Under the pieces are notes generated by a model. The model saw only the letters and a program-made list of their open reading frames with translations. It did no database searches and was not told the origin of the DNA. 64,000 bases of DNA from an uncultured Erysipelotrichaceae bacterium (GTDB lineage Bacteria; Bacillota_I; Bacilli_A; RFN20; CAG-826). Where the stretch lies: assembly GCA_902787955.1 (NCBI GenBank), contig CADAIJ010000007.1, positions 1-64,000 of the forward strand. Direction: 5' to 3'. Position numbers and translations under genes: made by a program. Of this stretch, positions 8,720 to 18,290 are shown piece by piece. Position 1 is the stretch's first letter, and each line of letters starts with the position of its first letter.

Positions 8720-9622
8720 TTATTTTAAAGTCCTTAAATATGCTTGAATGGTTGAGGAAGCAATCGCTCCATCGTTTGCACTTGTCGCTAGTTGTCTTAC
8801 TTTCTTATCGATGCAATCTCCAATCGCGTATAATCCTGGGATAGAAGTCATAAAATCTTCATTAACTACTAAAAATGTTTTATTCATATTTGGGGATAAG
8901 TTCGCTAAGAAAGCTGCGCTAGATTTATGACCACTATAAGGGAAGACACCCATGACTGGAATTACTTCGTTATTTGATAATAAAATCTCGTTAACCCCAT
9001 AAAGATCCCCATGGATTTCTAAAATAGTCTCATTTAATCGAACTTCTACATTGGCTTTTTCAGTTAATTCTTTAATGAGTAATTCATCACCAAGTAATTT
9101 ATTATCTTTAGAGATGAAATAAACTTTTGAAGCAAGGTTTGAAAGATATAAGGCTTCTTCTAATGCAATATTATTATTTCCATAAACAGCGACATCTAAG
9201 CCTTTAAAGAAACTTCCATCGCATGTCGCACAATAACTAACACCTAAACCACGATACTTAGTTTCATTAACAATTTCTTCTTTAGGTGCGCTTGTACCAG
9301 TGGCTACGACAACCACACTTGAAATAATAGATTCGACATCGGTTTTTACTTCGAAGCCACCTTCATTTTTTAAGATTGTTTGGACTAAACCATATCTTGT
9401 TTCAATCTTAAAATAATCTAATTGCTGTTTTAGATTATTAATTAATTCTTCCCCGCTTATTGATAATAAACCTGGATAGTTTTCAATCTTATTAATAATA
9501 TTAAGTTTTCCACCAACTTTATCACCTTCGAGGAGAACAAAATCAATATTAGCTCTTCTTAAGTAAATCGCTAATGTAATACCGGCAATACCTGCACCAA
9601 TAATGACTACTTTTGTTTTCAT
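8720..9622 (-). CDS. trxB: Thioredoxin reductase-like flavoprotein
   Basis: This 300-residue FAD protein has the low-molecular-weight thioredoxin reductase layout. It has an N-terminal FAD motif GAGIAG (9-14), the redox-active CATC (Cys131, Cys134) within the pyridine nucleotide domain, and the C-terminal FAD contact YAIGDCIDKKVRQLATSAND. The nucleotide domain is atypical: the usual GGGxSA is GNNNIA (148-153), and the HRRxxxR motif that binds the NADPH phosphate reads FISKDNKLL. This suggests another donor, such as NADH or ferredoxin, but is not proof. The ATG overlaps the stop of the HAD gene (TAATG) with GAGGAGG upstream. The lgt-HAD-trxB-rapZ-whiA order is typical for Firmicutes. Confidence 0.9.
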   Translation of the reverse strand: MKTKVVIIGAGIAGITLAIYLRRANIDFVLLEGDKVGGKLNIINKIENYPGLLSISGEELINNLKQQLDYFKIETRYGLVQTILKNEGGFEVKTDVESIISSVVVVATGTSAPKEEIVNETKYRGLGVSYCATCDGSFFKGLDVAVYGNNNIALEEALYLSNLASKVYFISKDNKLLGDELLIKELTEKANVEVRLNETILEIHGDLYGVNEILLSNNEVIPVMGVFPYSGHKSSAAFLANLSPNMNKTFLVVNEDFMTSIPGLYAIGDCIDKKVRQLATSANDGAIASSTIQAYLRTLK

Positions 9623-10260
9623 TAGTTACTTACCTCCTCAAAGAATTTATTAAAGTCTGTAATAACATAATCTGGTTCACCATCTAATGTATCTTTTCGA
9701 GCAGACCAGTTTACGATAGCGAATTTGATTCCAGCGTTTCTCGCGGCTAGATAATCAAAATTACTATCACCAATGTAAAGCACATCTTCTTTATTTATTA
9801 TATTAAAATGCTCCATAGCTTTTAATAGACCTTCTGGGGATGGCTTTCTTTCTTTAACTTCATCGCCACATATAACGTGATCAAAGTAACCTTGAATACC
9901 AAGTAAATCAAAAGCGAATTCAGTTGTGTATCTTCCTCTAGAAGTAAATAAACCGGTAGAAATCCCTTCTTTTTTAAGTTTAATAAGTAATTCCTCTACT
10001 CCTGGATATAGCTTAATCGTGGTAGGATAATAATCCATTGAAACCTTAAGATATTCCGCCATAATGTCTTCAAGTTTAAGATCTGGGAATTCTTGTCTTA
10101 AAGTTTGTTCCATTGGAGGACCACTAAAGGTAAGAATATGCTCAATAGTGAATTCCTTATTCGGATAATATTTCTTATATAAATCAAAAAAGGTAGCGAC
10201 AAGCATGTTATCGCTATCTAAGGTTGTGCCATCAAAATCAAATAAAACTAGTTTAAACAT
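9622..10260 (-). CDS. HAD-superfamily phosphatase (PpaX/Gph-like)
   Basis: This 212-residue HAD hydrolase has all four motifs: DFDGTTLDS (Asp8/Asp10), the Thr of GLFTSRG, the Lys of ERKPSPEG and the acidic IGDSNFDYLAA. An alpha-helical cap lies between motifs I and II. In Bacillus a relative of this type, PpaX (a serine-phospho-HPr or pyrophosphate phosphatase), sits next to lgt, so PpaX is a reasonable guess; phosphoglycolate phosphatase is the other. HprK, the usual partner of that set, is not in the window. Start and stop overlap with both neighbours in TAATG junctions, which indicates one transcript. Confidence 0.85.
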   Translation of the reverse strand: MFKLVLFDFDGTTLDSDNMLVATFFDLYKKYYPNKEFTIEHILTFSGPPMEQTLRQEFPDLKLEDIMAEYLKVSMDYYPTTIKLYPGVEELLIKLKKEGISTGLFTSRGRYTTEFAFDLLGIQGYFDHVICGDEVKERKPSPEGLLKAMEHFNIINKEDVLYIGDSNFDYLAARNAGIKFAIVNWSARKDTLDGEPDYVITDFNKFFEEVSN

Positions 10261-11600
10261 TAATCTAAATTAAAGGTTTTTATATGCTCTAAGTTTTTGT
10301 GTTTCTTTTCTAAATAGGCCCATAAATAGAAGCCACCAATCATTGCTAAACCAATGCTAATCATAACAATTGCGGTAACAAGTGATTGAGAATAACCATA
10401 AGCTTCGCTTTCAGTGGTGCCAGTATAACCATATCTAAATGGCTCAAGAATTAATCTAACTAAGCCATACCAAACTAAATATAAAGAAGCTTGGAAACCA
10501 AGTGGAAGATATTTCCAAAGTGGTTTTGTCGCGTATCTAATAATGAAATAGCCACCAAAGTTGATAACGGATTCAATTAAGAATAAAGGAACATAGATTT
10601 GGTTTGTCCCCACAAGTGATGGAGCGCTACTAGATAATTGAAGTTGGTATAAGATTACTTTTGGTAAGAACTGCCAAGAAGCCATATCCACTGCTAAACC
10701 GTGAACTTCACAGTTAAAGAAGTTACCCCATCTACCAATAGCTTGTGCGATTAAAATAGTTGGAATACAAACGTCCATTGCGAAACGAATATCAACATAT
10801 CTTCTAAAGATGAGCATGAAGGAAATACCAACAATAATTCCCATCATTGCCCCGCCTTGAATAGCTAAACCACCATCCCAAATATGGAAGATTTGAACTG
10901 GATTAGAAAGATAAACGCCTGGTTCAAGAACTAAACAATACCAAAGTCTTGCCCCAATAATTCCGGCTGGGAAAGCAGTTAAAAATAATGTATCAAGTAA
11001 ACCGTGTTTACCATATTTCTTATAGAAATAATGATCTCCAATAAAATAAGAAAGAGATGCACCAAAGACAATAACAACTCCATAGAACGGAATCTTAAAT
11101 GATCCGCTTTGTTTATAGTTAATTAAACCTTCAGGAATAGCTAAGGCATTTGGAAGAGGATAAATTAGATGCGCTCCAATCGCGTCCATCATTAAAAAGA
11201 AGAAAATGATTACAAATGGAATTGAACCAAATAATGAATAACGAACAAATTTTCTTTCTTTCTCCACTAAAGTTGGACGATAGAAATATAAAACAAACGC
11301 AGTAAATAGTAAGGCAAAACCAGTTCCAAAGATATAAGAACCAAAGATAATTTCAAAGTGTTCACCAACACTTAAATTCCAAGCACCCCAAACTGCTGCA
11401 CCATAACTAGACGCAATAGTAAATAAGCCTTGGGATAAAATTAGAATTAATAAACGCTTATAAATATCTTTTGGAAGAGAACATTCTTCACCTTTTTTAA
11501 TACGGTTTTTCTTTAGATAAGTCGCTAAGAAGTAGGCTAAATAGGAAAATACTCCAATTCCTAGGACTAGTGCAATAATAAACATAATAGGACTATTCAT
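10260..11600 (-). CDS. lgt: Prolipoprotein diacylglyceryl transferase with extra N-terminal membrane domain
   Basis: Lgt attaches diacylglycerol to the lipobox cysteine of prolipoproteins at the membrane; the window holds several such lipoproteins. The signature GRWGNFFNCE and the downstream arginine segment GLVRLILEPFRYG are present, as is GARLWYCL. Two things are odd. The protein is 446 residues against about 260-290 usually, because roughly 165 residues with four predicted membrane spans precede the Lgt core. The position of the essential His103 of E. coli Lgt (AIHGG) reads AIQGG (Gln248). The frame is intact and no Shine-Dalgarno is visible, so translation may be coupled to uvrA 15 bases upstream. 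Confidence 0.9.
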   Translation of the reverse strand: MNSPIMFIIALVLGIGVFSYLAYFLATYLKKNRIKKGEECSLPKDIYKRLLILILSQGLFTIASSYGAAVWGAWNLSVGEHFEIIFGSYIFGTGFALLFTAFVLYFYRPTLVEKERKFVRYSLFGSIPFVIIFFFLMMDAIGAHLIYPLPNALAIPEGLINYKQSGSFKIPFYGVVIVFGASLSYFIGDHYFYKKYGKHGLLDTLFLTAFPAGIIGARLWYCLVLEPGVYLSNPVQIFHIWDGGLAIQGGAMMGIIVGISFMLIFRRYVDIRFAMDVCIPTILIAQAIGRWGNFFNCEVHGLAVDMASWQFLPKVILYQLQLSSSAPSLVGTNQIYVPLFLIESVINFGGYFIIRYATKPLWKYLPLGFQASLYLVWYGLVRLILEPFRYGYTGTTESEAYGYSQSLVTAIVMISIGLAMIGGFYLWAYLEKKHKNLEHIKTFNLD

Positions 11601-11615
11601 AATACAAATACTCTA

Positions 11616-14456
11616 TCACTCATGGATTCCTTTTAAAACTTCTTTTAAATACTGGCCAGTATAGGATTTACTAACCTTACTAACCTCTTCAGGTGTACCG
11701 GTTGCTAAAACATAGCCACCTTTATTTCCACCTTCAGGACCTAAATCAATAATATGATCGGCGACTTTAATAATATCTAAGTTATGTTCAATGATTAAAA
11801 CAGTATCACCATGATCCACTAAACGATTTAACACACTAATTAAACGTTTAACATCATCACTATGTAAACCAGTTGTTGGTTCATCTAGAACAAATAATGT
11901 TTTTCCAGTTGGCTTCTTTTGAAGTTCATAAGCAAGTTTAACTCTTTGCGCTTCGCCACCAGAAAGGGTTGTAGCTTGTTGGCCAAGTTTAATATAACCT
12001 AAACCAACATCATATAATGATTGGATTCTTCTTTTTAAAACAGAATGATTCTCGAAGAACTTAAGCGCTTCTTCGACAGTCATCTCTAAAACATCGTAAA
12101 TTGATTTACCTTTATATAAACAAGATAAAGTTTCTTCGTTATAGCGTTTGCCGTTACATTCATCACATTTAACGTAAACATCAGGTAAGAAATTCATTGG
12201 AATACATCTAACACCAGCCCCACCACAATGTTCGCAGCGGCCACCTTCAACGTTAAATGAGAATCTTCCTTTTGTGTAGCCTCTAGCTTTAGCTTCAATT
12301 GTTTCGGCAAAAATACCGCGAATATCATCAAAGAATCCAACATATGTTGCAGGATTACTTCTTGGAGTTCTACCAATAGGTTCTTGGGTAATATTAACGA
12401 CTTTATCAATATTCTCTAAACCTAAAATAGCTTTATGCTTTCCAGGATGAAGATCTGCTTCTGGATTAAGTGATAATTTAATAGCAGGAACTAAAGTTTG
12501 ATTGACTAAGGAAGATTTTCCTGAACCAGAAACACCAGTAACGGCGACGAATTTTCCTAAAGGAATACTAACATCAATTTTCTTTAAGTTATTACATTCC
12601 GCACCTTTGATAGTTAAGAATTTTCCGTTTCCTTTTCTTCTTTCGTTTGGAATTGGAATATATAGTTTATGTGCTAAATATTGGCCAGTAATTGATCTTG
12701 GTTCTTTCATTACATCTTCCACTGTTCCTTTAGCGACTACTTCGCCACCGTGAACACCTGGACCAGGACCAATATCGACTAAATAATCAGCCTCTCTCAT
12801 TGTTTCTTCATCATGTTCTACAACAATTAAGGTATTGCCTAAAGCAACCATATCTTTCATGGTCTTAATAAGTTTAGCGTTATCTCTTTGATGTAAACCG
12901 ATACTTGGTTCATCAAGAACATATAAAATACCTGATAACTTAGATCCTATTTGAGTAGCAAGTCTAATTCTTTGAGCTTCACCACCAGAAAGAGTCATCG
13001 CATATCTTGATAAAGTTAAATAACCTAAACCAACATCATTTAAGAATGTCGCTCTTGAATCAATTTCACGAATAATAAGTCTAGCAATTTCTCTTTCGTT
13101 TTCTTTTAATGAATCATTAACTGAACGAATATATGCGATTAATTCTTCAATAGAAAGACAAGTGACTTCATAAATATTTAAGCCATTAACTCTAACTGCT
13201 AAAGCAGCATCATTAAGTCTAGCTCCATGACAGGTAGTACATTCACTATCTCTCATATAGAATTCATATATTTCTCTCATCATTTCACTAGATGTGGAAT
13301 TATATAAACGATCCATTCTAGACTTAACACCTTCGATAAAGCCATTACGATGAGTCTTATTTCCGTTTACTGAAGTAAGTTCATATTTAAATGGTTTATC
13401 GCTACCAAACATAACAATATGCTTTTCTTTTTCAGTCAAGTCCTTATATGGTTTATTTAAATCAATGCCATATTGGTTACATAAATATTCAAATTCTTGC
13501 CACTCTAAGTTTTTAGAGCCAACAATGTTTCTTAAATAACGAATCGCACCTTGATTAATTGATAAATTTTCATCAGGAACAATAACGTGAACATCTGCTT
13601 CTCGTTTCATACCTAGACCTTTACAATCTGGGCAGCAACCAAGTGGAGCGTTAAAACTAAATAATCTTGGTTCAAGTTTTGGAACACTAAAACCACATTT
13701 TGGACATGAATGGTGTTGAGATAATAATCTTTCTTCGTTATCAGTTAAAAAGACACAATATCCTTTAGACCAATCGCACGCTAATTCAATTGCTTCAACC
13801 ACACGACTTCTGATGTCTTTTTTGATAACAATACGGTCCACAACAATTTCAAGATTATGACGTTTATTCTTATCAATTTCAGGAACTTCGCTGATACGAT
13901 AAATAGTTCCATCTAAACGAACGCGTTCAAAACCTTGGCTTCTTATTTTATTTAAAGCGTCTTTTTGTGTGCCTTTTTCATTATGAACAACAGGCGCTAA
14001 AACCATAAGCTTAGTGCCTTCAGGATAATTAAGGGCAATATCTGCCATTTGTGATGGAGAAAAAGAAATAATTGGTTCATTATGTTTTGGACAATAAGGA
14101 ACGCCAACACGGGCAAAAAGTAATCTTAAATAATCATAAATCTCAGTAACTGTACCAACTGTAGATCTTGGGTTATGAGATGTTGTTTTTTGATCAATTG
14201 AAATAGCAGGAGATAAACCAGTAATTTGATCAACATCTGGTTTTTCCATTCCGCCTAAGAATTGTCTAGCATAAGAAGATAAGGATTCGACATATCTTCT
14301 TTGACCTTCAGCATAAATTGTATCGAACGCTAAAGTAGTTTTTCCCGAACCAGAAAGTCCAGTAAAAACAGTTAATGTATATTTTGGAATAGATAAATCT
14401 ATATTTTTAAGATTGTTCTCTCTAGCACCTTTAATGAATATTTCTTTATTTTCCAT
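11616..14456 (-). CDS. uvrA: Excinuclease ABC subunit A
   Basis: UvrA is the damage-sensing ATPase of nucleotide excision repair. The 946-residue protein is full length with two ABC modules: Walker A GLSGSGKTT near residue 34 and GVSGSGKSS in the second half, and two signatures LSGGEAQR. Zinc fingers are CPKC...CPDC in the first insert and CEHC...CDEC in the second. No Shine-Dalgarno precedes the ATG. An extended -10 promoter ends nine bases before it, so the mRNA is predicted to be leaderless. lgt follows 15 bases after the stop. Confidence 0.98.
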   Translation of the reverse strand: MENKEIFIKGARENNLKNIDLSIPKYTLTVFTGLSGSGKTTLAFDTIYAEGQRRYVESLSSYARQFLGGMEKPDVDQITGLSPAISIDQKTTSHNPRSTVGTVTEIYDYLRLLFARVGVPYCPKHNEPIISFSPSQMADIALNYPEGTKLMVLAPVVHNEKGTQKDALNKIRSQGFERVRLDGTIYRISEVPEIDKNKRHNLEIVVDRIVIKKDIRSRVVEAIELACDWSKGYCVFLTDNEERLLSQHHSCPKCGFSVPKLEPRLFSFNAPLGCCPDCKGLGMKREADVHVIVPDENLSINQGAIRYLRNIVGSKNLEWQEFEYLCNQYGIDLNKPYKDLTEKEKHIVMFGSDKPFKYELTSVNGNKTHRNGFIEGVKSRMDRLYNSTSSEMMREIYEFYMRDSECTTCHGARLNDAALAVRVNGLNIYEVTCLSIEELIAYIRSVNDSLKENEREIARLIIREIDSRATFLNDVGLGYLTLSRYAMTLSGGEAQRIRLATQIGSKLSGILYVLDEPSIGLHQRDNAKLIKTMKDMVALGNTLIVVEHDEETMREADYLVDIGPGPGVHGGEVVAKGTVEDVMKEPRSITGQYLAHKLYIPIPNERRKGNGKFLTIKGAECNNLKKIDVSIPLGKFVAVTGVSGSGKSSLVNQTLVPAIKLSLNPEADLHPGKHKAILGLENIDKVVNITQEPIGRTPRSNPATYVGFFDDIRGIFAETIEAKARGYTKGRFSFNVEGGRCEHCGGAGVRCIPMNFLPDVYVKCDECNGKRYNEETLSCLYKGKSIYDVLEMTVEEALKFFENHSVLKRRIQSLYDVGLGYIKLGQQATTLSGGEAQRVKLAYELQKKPTGKTLFVLDEPTTGLHSDDVKRLISVLNRLVDHGDTVLIIEHNLDIIKVADHIIDLGPEGGNKGGYVLATGTPEEVSKVSKSYTGQYLKEVLKGIHE

Positions 14457-14465
14457 AGTGGCGTA

Positions 14466-14495
14466 ATTGTATCACAATTAATTTGATATGTTCAA
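14466..14495 (-). promoter_or_regulatory. Promoter of uvrA (predicted leaderless)
   Basis: The minus strand shows TTGAAC (14495-14490), an 18-base spacer, and TACAAT (14471-14466) preceded by TGA (extended -10). Only nine bases separate it from the ATG. The expected start, an A at 14459, leaves a 5' leader of about three bases. Confidence 0.65.
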
Positions 14496-14529
14496 TAAAG
14501 TCGCTCAAAAAGAAAAACAAAATAAAAGC

Positions 14530-14580
14530 TAGGAACTAAACTGTTTGGGAAATTTTGTCCCAAAGAGCCGAGTTCCTATA
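14530..14580 (-). repeat. Palindromic terminator repeat, copy B
   Basis: The outer arms TAGGAACT (14530-14537) and AGTTCCTA (14571-14578) pair, and the inner arms TTTGGGA and TCCCAAA pair, making a nearly full-length palindrome followed on the minus strand by a T-rich run. It is a second terminator between nifJ and uvrA and is the most complete copy of the family. Confidence 0.75.
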
Positions 14581-14593
14581 TATTTTTCTTAAT

Positions 14594-14621
14594 AAAAGGC
14601 CCTAGGAATAAACCTAGAGCC
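14594..14621 (-). terminator. Terminator of nifJ
   Basis: The minus strand has GGCTCTAGG, a six-base loop and CCTAGGGCC followed by TTTTATT, 21 bases after the nifJ stop. Confidence 0.8.
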
Positions 14622-14642
14622 AATTATTGTTAATTCGTTAAA

Positions 14643-17600
14643 TTATAAACCGAATTTTTTGATTCTTTCCCAGCGTTCCTTAGCGCATCTTTCACTCTTT
14701 TGTAAGAGTTCTTCAGCGTGTTCTGGATTGACCTTTGGAAGTTGAGAGAATCTTGTTTCACCCATGACGAATTCACGGAATTTAGAGAAGTCTGGTTCTT
14801 TGCAGTCGAGTTGTAAGGCTGGTTTGCCTTCAGCAGCTAAACGTGGATCATAACGGAAGGTTGTGAAGTAACCACATTCAACAGCGCGTTTTTCAACTGC
14901 CATAGAGTTAGATAAGCCACCTTTAATACCATGGTTAGCGCATGGAGCGTAGCAGATAATTAAGGATGGACCATTGTAACTTTCAGCTTCTTTAAGAGCT
15001 TGAATAGCTTTCATTGGGTTTGCACCTAAGGAGATTTGGGCAACATAAGCGTGTCCATAACTCATAGCGATAAGGGCAAGGTTCTTCTTTTCGCCAGTCT
15101 TACCGGAAGCGGTAAATTTAGCGATGGAACCAGTTTGAGAAGATTTAGAAGATTGACCACCAGTATTGGAGTAAACTTCTGTATCTAAGACTAAGATGTT
15201 AACATCTTGATCGTTTGCGACAACGTGATCTAAGCCACCGTAACCGATATCATAAGACCAACCGTCACCACCGACGATCCAAACGGATTTATCAAGTAAG
15301 TCACGTTCATAAGCAAGAACATCTTTAACCTTTTTATCTTTAGATTCTTTAACGAGTCTAACGAGTTCTGGGATAATCTTACGAGCTTCATCTTTGTTCT
15401 TAATATTTTCTAAGTAAGAACGGATGCAAGCTTTAAGTTCTTTTTCGACACCTCTTCTACCTAAAGCTGGTTCTAAGATATCGATAATTTGAGATAAGCG
15501 ATAATCAGTAGCAGTTCTCATACCATAACCGAATTCAGCATTATCTTCGAATAAGGAGTTAGCCCAAGCAATACCTTGTCCGTTCTTATCAGTGCAGAAT
15601 GGGGTAAGTGGAGTGGAACCACTATAGATTGAGGAACAACCAGTTGCGTTTGCAACGAGCATATCTTTACCGAATAATTGAGAAACTAAACGGTAATATG
15701 GAGTTTCACCACAGCCAGCGCAAGCACCACTGATTTCCATATATGGCATTAAGAAGCCGACACCCTTAACAGAGTTAGTTGGGAATAAGGACTTATATTC
15801 AACGTGTTTATATAAGTAGTTAGCACCTTCTTCTTGTGGGAATTGTTCTTTAGCTTCACCCATAACAAGAGCTTTCTTACCGGCTTTATTAGCCATACAT
15901 TCGCTAACACAGAGACCACAACCAACGCAGTTTTGTGGGGAAACTTGTAAACGGAATTTGAGGCCTTTAACTTGTGGACCACCGATAGCGTCTTTAACGT
16001 CATTCTTAACAATTTCAGGAGCTTTTGCTAATTCTTCTTCAGTTAATAAGAATGGTCTAATTGTAGCGTGTGGACAGACAAAGGCACATTGGTTACATTG
16101 GATACAATCATCTTTATTCCAAACTGGAACTCTATCTGCGATAGAGCGTTTTTCTTTAAAGGTGATATCGTTATTCATGGTACCATCGAGTAATTCGAAT
16201 TCTCTGAATTTGGAGACTGGAAGTGTATCACCATCAAGAGTACCAATAACGTTAACGTAAGAGTCGAAGTATTCATCACCAGTAGTTTCTCTTACACGGG
16301 CAGTTGATAAGTTAAGCCATGCTGGATCAACTTTAACTTCTCTTAAACCTTCAGTACCGGCATCGATAGCGTTGTAGTTTCTTTGGACAACTTCTTCACC
16401 CTTCTTAGCATATGTCTTAGCAGCGAATTTCTTCATCCACTTATTAGCTTCATCATATGGCATAATGCTTTGGTTAAGATAGAAGAAGGAAGCTTGGAGA
16501 ATGGTATTTGTATGTCTGCCCATACCAGTTTCTGCTGCAATCTTATTAGCATCAATAACATAGAACTTAGCGTGTTTTTCGGCTAATTGATGTTTCATAC
16601 GATTTGGAAGAGCAGCGATGAGCTTAGCGTCATCCATATCGGTATTAAGTAAGAATGTACCACCTTCTTTTAAGTTCTTGATCATATCGAACTTGAAGAC
16701 ATAAGTATCGAGGGAACAAGAGATAAAGTCAGCGTTTTCAACATAATATGTTGATCTAATTGGAGTTTTACCAAATCTTAAGTGAGAACGGGTAACGCCA
16801 CCAGCTTTACGGGAGTCGTAAGCGAAATAAGCTTGAGCATATTGATGGGTAGCATCACCGATAATCTTAACGGATGATTTATTAGCACTAACAGTACCAT
16901 CAGAACCTAAACCATAGAATAAGCAGGATGTGTAATCAGCTTTAACATGGAATGATTCATCAACTGGGATAGAAAGATGAGTAACATCATCATTAATACC
17001 AACAGTGAAGTTATGGAATGGTTGTTTTTCTAAGAAATCATAAACTGATTTGATATGTTTTGGTTGAGTATCTTTTGAAGATAAACCATAACGGCCACCA
17101 TAGACTTGAACGTTTTTGCGACCAACTTGTTTTAAAGCGGCAACAACATCAAGATAAAGTGGTTCGCCAGTTGCACCCATTTCTTTAGTTCTATCTAAAA
17201 CAGCAACACGTTTGACGCTTCTTGGAAGAGCTTTGGATAAATGAGCAGCGGAGAATGGACGATAAAGATGAACTTTAACAAGACCAACAGCACGTCCTTC
17301 TTTTCTTAAAGCATCAATGACTTCGATTGTGGTTTCTGTAACAGAACCCATAGCAACGATAACATCAGTAGCTTTTGGATCACCATAATAGGTGAATGGT
17401 GCGTAATTTCTACCAGAGAGCTTGGAAGCTTTCTTGAAGTATTTTTCCGCAACTTCGATAACATGATTGAAGTGTTCGTTTTGAGCTTCTCTACCTTGGA
17501 AGTAGATATCGTCGTTTTCCGCACCACCACGAGTAACTGGGTGAGTATGTGGGTTTAAAGCGCGAGCTCTAAATTCTTCGACTTTATCCATTGGGAGAAG

Positions 17601-18185
17601 TTTTCTATATTCACTTTCATCAATGAATTCGACATTTTGAATTTCGTGAGATGTTCTGAAACCATCGAAGAAGTGCATAACTGGATATGAAGCTTCGATA
17701 GCGATTAAGTGAGCCATAGGTGCTAAATCAGCAATTTCTTGGACACTATGAGAACAAATCATAGCAATACCGGTTTGACGGCAAGCATAAATATCTTGAT
17801 GATCACCAAAGATTGATAAGGAACGGGTGGCTAAGCTACGAGCGGATACGTGTAAAACAGCAGGTAATAATTCACCACACCACTTATAAATATTTGGAAT
17901 CATTAAGAGTAAACCCTGAGAAGCGGTATATGTGGTAGCTAAAGCACCAGCTTGAAGAGCACCGTGAACGGTACCAGAAGCACCAGCTTCAGATTGCATT
18001 TCAACAACCTTAACAGGGGTATTGAATAAGTTTTTCTTTCCTTGGGAGGCGTAAACATCAACAAGTTCAGCCATAGGAGAGCTTGGGGTAATTGGATAAA
18101 TACCAGCGACTTCGGTGAAATAATAAGAACCAATAGCAGCTGCGGTATTACCATCTACCGAGAGAAATGATTTTTTTACTTCCAT
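14643..18185 (-). CDS. nifJ: Pyruvate:ferredoxin (flavodoxin) oxidoreductase
   Basis: This 1180-residue single-chain enzyme oxidatively decarboxylates pyruvate to acetyl-CoA and passes electrons to ferredoxin or flavodoxin, the anaerobic alternative to pyruvate dehydrogenase. It begins with the thiamine-domain sequence GIYPITPSSPMAE. It has two 4Fe-4S clusters (CIQCNQCAFVCP near 690-701 and CVGCGLCVSEC near 755-765), the proximal cluster start CAGCGETPYY near 823, and the thiamine diphosphate motif GGDGWSYDIGYGGLDHV near 975. AAGGAGT precedes the ATG and a strong promoter lies just upstream. It is a single-gene unit, closed by two terminators. Confidence 0.98.
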   Translation of the reverse strand: MEVKKSFLSVDGNTAAAIGSYYFTEVAGIYPITPSSPMAELVDVYASQGKKNLFNTPVKVVEMQSEAGASGTVHGALQAGALATTYTASQGLLLMIPNIYKWCGELLPAVLHVSARSLATRSLSIFGDHQDIYACRQTGIAMICSHSVQEIADLAPMAHLIAIEASYPVMHFFDGFRTSHEIQNVEFIDESEYRKLLPMDKVEEFRARALNPHTHPVTRGGAENDDIYFQGREAQNEHFNHVIEVAEKYFKKASKLSGRNYAPFTYYGDPKATDVIVAMGSVTETTIEVIDALRKEGRAVGLVKVHLYRPFSAAHLSKALPRSVKRVAVLDRTKEMGATGEPLYLDVVAALKQVGRKNVQVYGGRYGLSSKDTQPKHIKSVYDFLEKQPFHNFTVGINDDVTHLSIPVDESFHVKADYTSCLFYGLGSDGTVSANKSSVKIIGDATHQYAQAYFAYDSRKAGGVTRSHLRFGKTPIRSTYYVENADFISCSLDTYVFKFDMIKNLKEGGTFLLNTDMDDAKLIAALPNRMKHQLAEKHAKFYVIDANKIAAETGMGRHTNTILQASFFYLNQSIMPYDEANKWMKKFAAKTYAKKGEEVVQRNYNAIDAGTEGLREVKVDPAWLNLSTARVRETTGDEYFDSYVNVIGTLDGDTLPVSKFREFELLDGTMNNDITFKEKRSIADRVPVWNKDDCIQCNQCAFVCPHATIRPFLLTEEELAKAPEIVKNDVKDAIGGPQVKGLKFRLQVSPQNCVGCGLCVSECMANKAGKKALVMGEAKEQFPQEEGANYLYKHVEYKSLFPTNSVKGVGFLMPYMEISGACAGCGETPYYRLVSQLFGKDMLVANATGCSSIYSGSTPLTPFCTDKNGQGIAWANSLFEDNAEFGYGMRTATDYRLSQIIDILEPALGRRGVEKELKACIRSYLENIKNKDEARKIIPELVRLVKESKDKKVKDVLAYERDLLDKSVWIVGGDGWSYDIGYGGLDHVVANDQDVNILVLDTEVYSNTGGQSSKSSQTGSIAKFTASGKTGEKKNLALIAMSYGHAYVAQISLGANPMKAIQALKEAESYNGPSLIICYAPCANHGIKGGLSNSMAVEKRAVECGYFTTFRYDPRLAAEGKPALQLDCKEPDFSKFREFVMGETRFSQLPKVNPEHAEELLQKSERCAKERWERIKKFGL

Positions 18186-18217
18186 TTATATTTGACTCCT
18201 TTATAAATAGCACTCTT

Positions 18218-18245
18218 ATTATAATACGCACACGCGTATAAGCAA
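18218..18245 (-). promoter_or_regulatory. Promoter of nifJ with alternating purine-pyrimidine spacer
   Basis: The minus strand shows TTGCTT (18245-18240), a 16-base spacer ATACGCGTGTGCGTAT and TATAAT (18223-18218). Most of the spacer is strictly alternating purine-pyrimidine, a motif recurring in other gaps of this window. Confidence 0.7.
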
Positions 18246-18273
18246 TAAAAAAATCGGTTAAAACTACCGATTT
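18246..18273 (-). terminator. Terminator of the 18291-18725 gene
   Basis: The minus strand shows AAATCGGT, a seven-base loop and ACCGATTT continuing into a T tract. It directly abuts the nifJ promoter. Confidence 0.75.
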
Positions 18274-18290
18274 CTTATTTTTTTATATGT

